Shown here in pieces: positions 57,200 to 64,000 of a stretch of 64,000 bases of DNA (the stretch's first letter is position 1; every line of letters starts with the position of its first letter). The translations under genes were made by a program, and so were the position numbers. The DNA comes from Photobacterium jeanii (GTDB lineage: Bacteria > Pseudomonadota > Gammaproteobacteria > Enterobacterales > Vibrionaceae). The DNA is taken from contig NZ_LVHF01000012.1 in the NCBI RefSeq assembly GCF_001650345.1, positions 682,001 through 746,000 on the forward strand, written 5' to 3'. A model generated the notes under the pieces. The model was not told the DNA's origin. It saw nothing but the letters and a program-made list of their open reading frames with translations, and did no database searches.

Positions 57200-58312
57200 T
57201 TAAGCCAAAACACTCCAGTGATTATCCCATAACACTGGGCTTTTACTGGTCGATTTATGACCACCTTGCGACACACTTAACACAGTGCCAGACCCAGAGC
57301 CAACCAACCATTGGTTATTGATAACCCCAACACCAGACGCATCAATAAGAGGCTGTATTTCAATGAGTTTTATATCACTTTCTCGCCAAATGCCATAGCA
57401 ATTACCTCGAGGTGAGGTTGCTAATAAATATCCATCTAAGCTCGAAATGCTGGCAATGTAATGGTTAAACCGCAGCCACTCTTCATCGTCTGCAATAAGT
57501 GACTTTAGAGGTTGTCCACGCTTGTGAATTGCCACTAAAGGTGCACCATGTTCTGGCTCGCCACGGTACTGTTGTCCGCACACTACATCACCGCTTTCAG
57601 TCACGCTCAAATGGCGGATACTGAGCTTTTTATCAGGCAGTACCGCCTGCTCTAAAATGGCACCGTTATTTGCATCTAAATACACCAATGCTGGCTGCAT
57701 CGTCGCCAAGTTAAGAGGTGTACGACCTTGGGTATGAACACCACCTACCCCGACCGCCAATGTGTTATCGTCAACCAGCACGACTTCGTGGGGGCCAATA
57801 CCAAAATTGGTGTATTCTTTTACCTTGGTCAGCTTGTTAGCTTCAACACGATAAACACCAATAATCCCCTGACTCGTGCCACGTTCACCTTCGGTGGTGT
57901 ACAACCATTGTCCGTCTGATGAAAACGCACCGTGACCATAAAAATAGCGGTCATTGCTTGCCGATAATAATGGTGCCGACTCACCAGTGCGGTAGTTAAA
58001 CAGCTGCATGAAATGACCGGGGCGACGGGCAAAAGCAACGGCTAAATCACCTTGCTTTTGGACTGCAACACCATGCCCACGGGCTGGCAAATCCACCTGA
58101 TATAAAGGTTGCCCTTGCTGATCAGCCACAACAACAGCATAGCCGCCAGCCAATGTACGGCTACAGCCAACAATGGCTGCTTGCTGAGAAGAAGTGCGTG
58201 ACGACGAAACAGCTTGGCAGCCCAGCACAGCATTGAGCGATAAACAGCACCCTGATGCTAACGCCGCTTTTAATAAGCGGCGACGAGTTGAATTAGTCAC
58301 CATCGGTTGCAT
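57200..58312 (-). CDS. Tat-exported DUF1513 protein (beta-propeller-like)
   Basis: This 370-residue protein has a twin-arginine-like signal (STRRRLLKAALASGCCLSL), a possible lipobox near GCQA, and a body of repeated blades: GGYAVVVADQQGQPLYQVDL, GHGAFSSDGQWLYTTEGERG, IGPHEVVLVDDNTLAVGVGG and HYIASISSLDGYLLATSPRG. DUF1513 proteins co-occur with imelysins and DUF1111 cytochromes. It overlaps the imelysin gene end by about 20 bases, so it is the last gene of the operon. The ATG at 58303 could also be used. Confidence 0.87.
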   Translation of the reverse strand: MQPMVTNSTRRRLLKAALASGCCLSLNAVLGCQAVSSSRTSSQQAAIVGCSRTLAGGYAVVVADQQGQPLYQVDLPARGHGVAVQKQGDLAVAFARRPGHFMQLFNYRTGESAPLLSASNDRYFYGHGAFSSDGQWLYTTEGERGTSQGIIGVYRVEANKLTKVKEYTNFGIGPHEVVLVDDNTLAVGVGGVHTQGRTPLNLATMQPALVYLDANNGAILEQAVLPDKKLSIRHLSVTESGDVVCGQQYRGEPEHGAPLVAIHKRGQPLKSLIADDEEWLRFNHYIASISSLDGYLLATSPRGNCYGIWRESDIKLIEIQPLIDASGVGVINNQWLVGSGSGTVLSVSQGGHKSTSKSPVLWDNHWSVLA

Positions 58313-59336
58313 TGAACCCCACAACAATACCTAGTTCGGGCGCGACTTCATCTTGTAGCGCAATTTGAATGTACTCTAAGCCGTTATAAATATTCAGTAG
58401 TTCACGGTAGCCCGCTTTGGTTTTCAGCATTGGCACCATTGCAGGCGATGCTGGCCAAGCCTCAACTAAAGACGTAAAGCGGTTGGCAATACGATCAGCC
58501 GTTCCTGAATAGCCTTGCTTACGCAATAGCTGATCTAGCCCCTTCCCGTTTGCTAAATAAAGTTGCTGCATGGCAACCACATTGGCTTTTAAATTCAACA
58601 TCGATGTTTGCGAGCGCCAAGATTCCGCTTGATAGACTTTTGGCGAGCCCGGCTTTCCTAGCGGGCGGCTTAACTTTTTCATGGTGTAGTCGAGCTGATT
58701 ATTAATAGCACCAAGGTATTCAGCCAGTGCCATTGTGGCAGGTAATTCGCGCCAAGGGTTCGTCTGCCAAGCTTGCTCCAGCCCTTTACCACTGTCTGCA
58801 ATACGCCCACCAACAGCCGTTAACAAATCACAATAGCCTGTTTTGTCTCTGCCCATGACTAGCGGGCTTTGCTGATCAAACAAAAACCATTCGGCGGCTC
58901 CCAAACCTTGTACCACAACACTCTGCACTGCTAATTGCTCTGGTTGCCATTGTTGTGGTTGTTTTAGTAACTGCTGTAACTTACGACCCGTGGTGTTTTT
59001 CTTATCAGGCCAGAACTGGATCTGCCAACTCAGCGCAAGTGCCGCCTCGCTGCCTTTTTCGCGCCCTTGCAGTGCCATCCAAGATTGCATGGCTTGCAAC
59101 CAACCACCTTGCGCTTGTTTTAAACTCGTCTCGGCAGGAGCACGGCAAAGCAGCTCTAATTGCTTATCAAACGTTGCGGTTTTTTCAGCAAATGTTGTCG
59201 CGCTATCGAGATGCAGTTGATGCACTGCTTGGCTCATGGTTTGCTGTTCTTGCTGACACCCAGTCATTACCAACATTGATGCCGCAATCGAACCCGCTAA
59301 AGCTGATTTAAATAATGGGTTATTCATTGTCATCAC
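58293..59336 (-). CDS. imelysin-family lipoprotein
   Basis: This 347-residue protein has a lipoprotein signal (MLVMTGCQQ, Cys at residue 27 or so) and an imelysin-like helical body: LSWQIQFWPDKKNTTGRKL, GLGAAEWFLFDQQSPLVMG, LNLKANVVAMQQLYLANG and ELLNIYNGLEYIQIALQDEV. The GxHxxE motif of true imelysins is replaced by GLGAAEW, so metal binding may differ from that of IrpA. It sits one base after the DUF1111 cytochrome gene. ATG codons at 59333 and 59327 are alternative starts. Confidence 0.86.
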   Translation of the reverse strand: MMTMNNPLFKSALAGSIAASMLVMTGCQQEQQTMSQAVHQLHLDSATTFAEKTATFDKQLELLCRAPAETSLKQAQGGWLQAMQSWMALQGREKGSEAALALSWQIQFWPDKKNTTGRKLQQLLKQPQQWQPEQLAVQSVVVQGLGAAEWFLFDQQSPLVMGRDKTGYCDLLTAVGGRIADSGKGLEQAWQTNPWRELPATMALAEYLGAINNQLDYTMKKLSRPLGKPGSPKVYQAESWRSQTSMLNLKANVVAMQQLYLANGKGLDQLLRKQGYSGTADRIANRFTSLVEAWPASPAMVPMLKTKAGYRELLNIYNGLEYIQIALQDEVAPELGIVVGFNATDGD

Positions 59337-59337
59337 C

Positions 59338-60795
59338 TTATAGCGACTCTAGGAATGCAATTAGCGCATCACGATCTTGTTTTGACATCGCCAGCACTTT
59401 ATCGCGGCTGGTTTGCGCTTCACCGCCATGCCAAAGTATCGCTTCCATAAGTGTGCGTGCGCGACCGTCATGAAGGAAGTTGGTATGTCCATTCACTTCT
59501 TCGGTATAACCAATCCCCCATAATGGCGCGGTTCGCCATTCGGTTCCGGTTGCGAGATATTCTCCACGGTGATCAGCCAAACCTTCTCCCATATCGTGTA
59601 ATAACAGATCTGTGTATGGATTAATCTTTTGTTCCGATAACGCAGGTAAAGCATCGTTTTTCGCTGTCACTAATTGGCTTTGATGGCAACTACCACAACC
59701 AACTTGAGCAAACAGTTTTTCCCCTTGGATCACTTGAGGATCCTCCAAGTTACGACGAACCGGCACTGCAAGGTGTTGTGAGTAAAACTCAACAAACTTA
59801 AGGATCTTTTCGCTGACTTCAGGATCACCACCGTTTGGCAATTCATTACAAATCGTTTGGTTACTACTGCAATTCTCATTCGGGAATAAGTGACTGGTCA
59901 GTCCTAAATCACCATTGAAAGCGGCGGCATTTTGCTGCATCAAACTTGGCTGACCCGCTTTCCACCCAAAGCGTCCAGCGGTGAGTTCATTTGTCTGCAC
60001 ATCCAAGACTTCATTGAGCTTACCTGAAATACCTTTACCCTCTTCGAGCTGCTGTTTAGCAATCGCGCTTAAGGTACTTGCGGGGATCTGTTCCAATAAC
60101 CCCAAGCCAATCATAGGCGGTGCAATACGTGCCGACATTTGCACATCTGGATGCATCGGACCGTACTGAAGATCGGTAATTTCTAGCTGAGGCTTTCGCA
60201 AAGTGACAACGTCACCATCGGCAAATTTTACGGGAACGTCTTGATAGCTGACCTTGATCTGCCCTTCAGGCTTAGCCCCAGAAATCGCAAAGTCTTGCAG
60301 TTGTCCGCCATAAGTTGGCTCTGGGATCACACCATCTCGAATCAGGGCTTTTTTCTGCTCTGGTGTCATTGCTGGAATGCTAAGTCGCACCAACATAGAT
60401 ACCGCATTAGTGTCACCCGGACGAGGAGGATGACCACGTCCATCTTTGATGTGGCAGTTCTGACAACCATTGGTATTGAAAAGTGGTCCTAACCCATCAC
60501 GCGCATCTGTCGTCGCTGGTGCTTGCACCCAAGGGTTACGGAAAAAACTGTTACCAACGCTAAAATCTAAGCGCTTAGTCAAAGGTAGGTTTGCTGCTGG
60601 TAGGGAAAAAGCATTTGGACCCGATTTATTCACGCTCGTCGCACCACCAGAAAAGCGCGCGGTCTTGTTTATCGTGCCTTTGCTTGCTGACTCTTTTGTC
60701 TGTGTAGAGTCTTGAGCTATTGCTAAAGGCGCCGCCAACAGGCTAAGAAGCGTAATTGTTACCAGTGAATACTTCATAATTTTGCACTTATTCAT
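59338..60795 (-). CDS. di-haem cytochrome of the DUF1111/thiol oxidoreductase type
   Basis: This 485-residue periplasmic protein has a signal peptide (MKYSLVTITLLSLLAAPLA, residues 7-25) and two haem c motifs: CQNCH at residues 111-115 and CGSCH near 367-371. Sequence around these (FNTNGCQNCH, DGRGHPPRPG, HDMGEGLADHRGEYLATGTE) is typical of the DUF1111 family. Related genes regularly stand next to imelysins and are thought to act in iron handling. It follows irpA across a 143-base gap with a hairpin, and is followed directly by the imelysin lipoprotein gene. Confidence 0.92.
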   Translation of the reverse strand: MNKCKIMKYSLVTITLLSLLAAPLAIAQDSTQTKESASKGTINKTARFSGGATSVNKSGPNAFSLPAANLPLTKRLDFSVGNSFFRNPWVQAPATTDARDGLGPLFNTNGCQNCHIKDGRGHPPRPGDTNAVSMLVRLSIPAMTPEQKKALIRDGVIPEPTYGGQLQDFAISGAKPEGQIKVSYQDVPVKFADGDVVTLRKPQLEITDLQYGPMHPDVQMSARIAPPMIGLGLLEQIPASTLSAIAKQQLEEGKGISGKLNEVLDVQTNELTAGRFGWKAGQPSLMQQNAAAFNGDLGLTSHLFPNENCSSNQTICNELPNGGDPEVSEKILKFVEFYSQHLAVPVRRNLEDPQVIQGEKLFAQVGCGSCHQSQLVTAKNDALPALSEQKINPYTDLLLHDMGEGLADHRGEYLATGTEWRTAPLWGIGYTEEVNGHTNFLHDGRARTLMEAILWHGGEAQTSRDKVLAMSKQDRDALIAFLESL

Positions 60796-60904
60796 CTGCT
60801 TGTTGATTAGCTATCACTGCTAATTTAAAAGCATGGGAATTAATAGGTTGAGGCTAAAGGCGAGCGCCTTTCGTCTCCGTTGAGGCCGAAAATAACAGCC
60901 ATAA

Positions 60905-60930
60905 ATGAAAAGCCGCCCCGAAAGGCGGCA
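60905..60930 (-). terminator. hairpin between irpA and the cytochrome gene
   Basis: GCCGCC (60912-60917) and GGCGGC (60924-60929) have a CCGAAA loop; on the minus strand it is followed by TTTTCATTT. It may let only part of the irpA transcript continue. Confidence 0.6.
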
Positions 60931-60938
60931 TCGTCATA

Positions 60939-62192
60939 TTAGAACTGGTGATCAGCTGTATCTGGGTTCAGGTTTTCGACCCCCAGAATTTTAGCTGCAC
61001 GTTCGATTTCAACGGTTTGATTAACCAATGCATCAATTGATGTGTTCACCAACTTATTACCTGCGGCATTACTTGACGCAATCAATTGGTCGAAGTGCTG
61101 ATTATTCTTCTCAGCAGAAGTGACTAAGGTGTAAACCGTGCTACGTGTTTTATCAAACTGAGCTTGAATTTCTTTCGCAGCTTGTTTGTCTTTCTTCGCC
61201 ACAAGATCGTGAATACTCGGGCCAGAAACCAAAGTACCGTTTACACGCATGTATGTGCCTGTGTAAACGTTATAGATACCTTGTTCGTTGTAGTAGTGAG
61301 AGTTGTGAGTGTTATCAGAGAAGCAATCGTGCTCATCCTCAGTCGAGTTAGCTTCTAGCGCTACTTTCATACGCTCGCCAGCCAATTCACCTAGTGACAG
61401 TGAGCCCATACCAAATAGCATCTTACGAAGACCGTTATCAGCATTTTCAGCGAGTAACTCAGCACGGTAGTTCGCTTTTACTTCAGGAGACCATTGTTGC
61501 TCCATCCATTTAAGATCGTTAATGAGCAGTGTAGAAGCTGCTTGCAGATACTCACGACGACGTTCACAGTTACCATTTGTGCACTCTTTACCGTAAGCAA
61601 AGTCGGTATAAGCACGCTCGCCTGCACCAGCTTGAGTACCGTTTAGATCTTGTCCCCACAGTAAGAATTCAATGGCATGATAACCCGTCGCAACATTCGC
61701 TTCAGAACCACCAATTTCATTCAAATCAGCCAACAATTGCGGCGTTAGCTTAGTTGTATCTAACTTTTGATTGCCCACTTGCACGGCTTTGTTGGCAACG
61801 ATGTTTGCTTGCGCACCTTCATTGCCTAGCTCATATTGGTAATCGTCAGCAACATAGTCGATCAAGCCTTCATCTAGCGGCCATGCATTTAACTGACCTT
61901 CCCAGTCATCGACAATCGCGTTACCAAAACGGAATACTTCAGATTGTTGGTACGGTACGCGAGCAGCGATCCAAGCGGTACGTGCTTTATCAAGATTTAC
62001 TTGTGATGGTTTTGCGATCAAATCTTTTAGGGCTTTATCAAGATCTAACGCTGTTGTGTGTGCATCACTGTAAACGCTGTGTGCGATATCAGCATAGTGA
62101 GCTACAACTTCTTGTTTAGTTGCCGCTTGAGACATTAGCGGTGCGGTAATTAGAGCGGTAGCAATCAAAGTACGAGTAAACGTCTTTTTCAT
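60939..62192 (-). CDS. irpA: imelysin-family iron-regulated protein (IrpA)
   Basis: This 417-residue protein has a signal peptide (residues 1-23, ending SQA/A). The imelysin motif GxHxxE appears as GYHAIE at residues 170-175 within VATGYHAIEFLLWGQDLNG. Two linked cysteines stand in GKECTNGNCERRR near 210, and SLSLGELAGERMKVAL marks the second half. Imelysins are periplasmic or surface proteins needed for iron uptake. It heads the operon, and a Fur-like box lies upstream. Confidence 0.92.
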   Translation of the reverse strand: MKKTFTRTLIATALITAPLMSQAATKQEVVAHYADIAHSVYSDAHTTALDLDKALKDLIAKPSQVNLDKARTAWIAARVPYQQSEVFRFGNAIVDDWEGQLNAWPLDEGLIDYVADDYQYELGNEGAQANIVANKAVQVGNQKLDTTKLTPQLLADLNEIGGSEANVATGYHAIEFLLWGQDLNGTQAGAGERAYTDFAYGKECTNGNCERRREYLQAASTLLINDLKWMEQQWSPEVKANYRAELLAENADNGLRKMLFGMGSLSLGELAGERMKVALEANSTEDEHDCFSDNTHNSHYYNEQGIYNVYTGTYMRVNGTLVSGPSIHDLVAKKDKQAAKEIQAQFDKTRSTVYTLVTSAEKNNQHFDQLIASSNAAGNKLVNTSIDALVNQTVEIERAAKILGVENLNPDTADHQF

Positions 62193-62251
62193 GGTGTTTC
62201 ATTCCTTGTGATAACAGCTGAACTTTATTTCAATAACAACTTAAACATTAT

Positions 62252-62266
62252 TGATAATTATTTTTG
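62252..62266. promoter_or_regulatory. candidate Fur box upstream of irpA
   Basis: TGATAAT-T-ATTTTTG compares with the 7-1-7 consensus TGATAAT-N-ATTATCA: left arm 7 of 7, right arm 4 of 7. It lies 60 bases before the irpA start. A second TGATAA motif follows at about 62275. Confidence 0.4.
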
Positions 62267-62345
62267 TTACCGAATGATAACCACTCTCGTTACATATTGA
62301 AACATGCAACTTATCGCAAGTATGTATTTTTTGCCTGAGTACATA

Positions 62346-62378
62346 AAAAAACGCCACTGCAAGCAGTGGCGTTTTTTC
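62346..62378. terminator. bidirectional terminator behind the BCCT gene
   Basis: Perfect 10-bp arms ACGCCACTGC (62351-62360) and GCAGTGGCGT (62363-62372) have A and T runs on both sides. Confidence 0.85.
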
Positions 62379-62419
62379 ATTAATGCTGATTTCCAGCACG
62401 ACTATCGATGTAAGAACAC

Positions 62420-64000
62420 CTAGTTCCCCGGACCAATACGATCCATCAATGTCATGTGTGGTGAACCATCTTGTGCTTTCAAACGCAGTCGGTCTTCGAA
62501 CTGGCGTTCTTTCTCTTTGCGTAAACCAATGATTAAGGAATAGCACATCATCAGCATGATCAAAGAGAATGGAAGACCTGCGGTGATCGATGCCGCTTGT
62601 AATGCAGCCAAACCACCAGTTAGCAACAGAATTGCAGCTACTAGACCTTCACCTAAACCCCAGAAGATACGGTGACGAAGTGGTGGTTCTTGATCGCCAA
62701 CAGACAGCAAGGTAGTTACAACCAAGGTGCCACTATCCGATGAGGTGATGAAGTAAGTACAAATCAGCAGGGTTACCACACCTTTCGCAATTGGCTCAAT
62801 CCAACCTGTATTCATCAAACCAATGGTTTCATACAGTGCTAGCGTCAAGTCGCTGTTAACAGCATCAATCACACCACCAGCTTCAAATAGCTCGATGTGA
62901 AGTGCTGTACCACCAAATGCGGTTAGCCAGAACATGCCAAGTAGCGATGGTACGATCAATACACCAATAGAGAATTCACGGATTGTACGACCACGCGAAA
63001 TACGTGCGATGAACATACCAACGAATGGTGCCCATGAAATCCACCAGCCCCAGTAGAATGCAGTCCAGCTTGATTGCCATGCTGATGTACCGTTAGCTTC
63101 TGAGTTGGTCCAGAAACTCAGTGACACAACATTGGATAGGTAATCACCAATGTTTTGTACAAAGCTGTTTAGGATGTAAATCGTTGGTCCCATCGCTACG
63201 AAGAAGATCAGGATCAAGATACTTAACCACAGGTTAAGCTCAGAAAGGATTTTCACCCCTTTACCAACACCTGAAACAACCGACAGCGTCGCAATCGAAG
63301 ATACAATGGCGATCAGAATCAACTGGTTGGTAATTGAAACATCAATCCCCATCAACTGATTCAGACCGGTATTCATCTGGGCAACGCCCAAGCCTAGCGA
63401 GGTTGCAACACCAAACACAGTACCAAACACGGCAAGTACGTCTGCTGAGTGACCCCAGAAACCGTAAATACGATCGCCAAGAATAGGATAAAGCGCAGAA
63501 CGAATTGCCAGTGGCAGCTTACGGCGATAAGAGAAGAAAGCGAGCGATAGACCTACAATCACATAAATTGCCCACGGGTGTAAGCCCCAGTGGAAAAAGG
63601 TCAAACGCATTGCAACTTGTGCAGCTTCCGGTGTACTACCTTCAGTAATAAACGGGTTGCTTTGCAAGTGGTACATTGGCTCGGCGATACTCCAGAAGAT
63701 CAGACCGATACCCATACCCGCGCCAAATAGCATCGAGAACCAAGCAAAGTAACTGAACTCTGGCTCTGTATCGTCATCCCCCAATTTGATGTCACCGTAG
63801 CGACTAAAAATAAGGAATACCGCAAAGAAGAAGAACAACGCGACAACAAGAATGTAGTACCACTTAAAACCAGCGATAATCGAATCTTTTGCGCCCGTGA
63901 ACCATTCAGCAGCCAATTCAGGATCAAATGCCCCGAAAAACAAAAAGAGCGCAATCACCGTCATGGCTGTCAGTGCCATCGGTGGATTGAGTCCTTTCAG
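62420..64000 (-). CDS. BCCT-family transporter (betaine/choline/carnitine type), cut by window edge
   Basis: The open frame continues to the last base, and the codons before the ATG at 63979 read LKGLNPP, which is the usual BCCT N-terminus, so the true start is just outside the window. 527 residues are visible. Family motifs: the sodium-site loop GAGMGIGLIFW in helix 3 and the signature helix 8 FYWGWWISWAPFVGMFIARI followed by SRGRTIREF. It carries a quaternary amine such as glycine betaine or choline, usually with sodium, and helps salt tolerance. The C-terminus is short, with a terminator behind it. Confidence 0.93.
   Translation of the reverse strand: MKGLNPPMALTAMTVIALFLFFGAFDPELAAEWFTGAKDSIIAGFKWYYILVVALFFFFAVFLIFSRYGDIKLGDDDTEPEFSYFAWFSMLFGAGMGIGLIFWSIAEPMYHLQSNPFITEGSTPEAAQVAMRLTFFHWGLHPWAIYVIVGLSLAFFSYRRKLPLAIRSALYPILGDRIYGFWGHSADVLAVFGTVFGVATSLGLGVAQMNTGLNQLMGIDVSITNQLILIAIVSSIATLSVVSGVGKGVKILSELNLWLSILILIFFVAMGPTIYILNSFVQNIGDYLSNVVSLSFWTNSEANGTSAWQSSWTAFYWGWWISWAPFVGMFIARISRGRTIREFSIGVLIVPSLLGMFWLTAFGGTALHIELFEAGGVIDAVNSDLTLALYETIGLMNTGWIEPIAKGVVTLLICTYFITSSDSGTLVVTTLLSVGDQEPPLRHRIFWGLGEGLVAAILLLTGGLAALQAASITAGLPFSLIMLMMCYSLIIGLRKEKERQFEDRLRLKAQDGSPHMTLMDRIGPGN

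Noticed and set aside
61754..62119. 121-residue frame opposite irpA
   Set aside because: It is an antisense shadow of a clear imelysin gene with skewed His/Cys/Leu composition.

Overview
The window reads as chromosomal DNA of a marine Vibrionaceae gammaproteobacterium, most likely a Photobacterium. This is inferred from the gene families: VF530/DUF2132 and DUF2982 proteins, a YehS/DUF1456 protein, Mlc, a lysine-riboswitch-controlled NhaC carrier, the ldtD-mepK-ycbL order, and a full F-type ATP synthase operon with no origin-region genes beside it. No database search was possible. I saw no rRNA, tRNA, CRISPR array, transposase or integrase, and no clear frameshifted gene. Two genes are cut by the window edges: a peptidoglycan-binding-like protein at base 1 and a BCCT transporter at base 64000.

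Layout. 1-9.4 kb: edge fragment with a peptidoglycan-binding-like N-terminus, a small membrane protein, an MFS carrier coupled to a tiny His-rich ORF, a lysine riboswitch with an NhaC-type transporter (lysW), htpX, a 52-residue protein, a GNAT acetyltransferase, an AraC regulator and a DCC-family protein. 9.6-16.5 kb: atpIBEFHAGDC on the minus strand. 17.1-18.0 kb: a protein of four zinc-ribbon repeats. 18.0-23.3 kb: biotin synthesis, bioBFCD on minus diverging from bioA on plus across a BirA-type operator. 23.6-25.6 kb: a LON-domain protein and an ECF sigma/ChrR pair. 26.2-30.9 kb: L-lactate permease and lutABC. 31-32 kb: a large hairpin element and a LysR regulator. 32.1-38.3 kb: a GntR/UTRA regulator diverging from a six-gene ABC importer, alkaline-phosphatase-superfamily and HAD operon. 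38.5-45.5 kb: mlc, queE, a 948-residue lipoprotein and asnS. 45.8-53.6 kb: small conserved proteins, an enoyl-CoA hydratase, an MFS/GPH sugar carrier, aspC and a Lys/Ala-rich DNA-binding protein. 53.7-57.1 kb: ycbL, mepK, ldtD. 57.2-62.2 kb: an imelysin (irpA), di-haem cytochrome, imelysin lipoprotein and DUF1513 operon behind a possible Fur box. 62.4-64 kb: BCCT carrier.

How the parts work together. The window is mostly metabolism and transport with visible local regulation: lysine feedback on its own importer, BirA on biotin synthesis, ChrR on its sigma factor, and probably the GntR protein on the phosphoester operon, where a matching operator-like 13-mer lies next to each of the two divergent start codons. 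The least described units are the phosphoester import operon (32.1-38.3 kb), the zinc-ribbon repeat protein (17.1 kb), the branched hairpin element at 31.0 kb and the internally duplicated protein at 46.1 kb.
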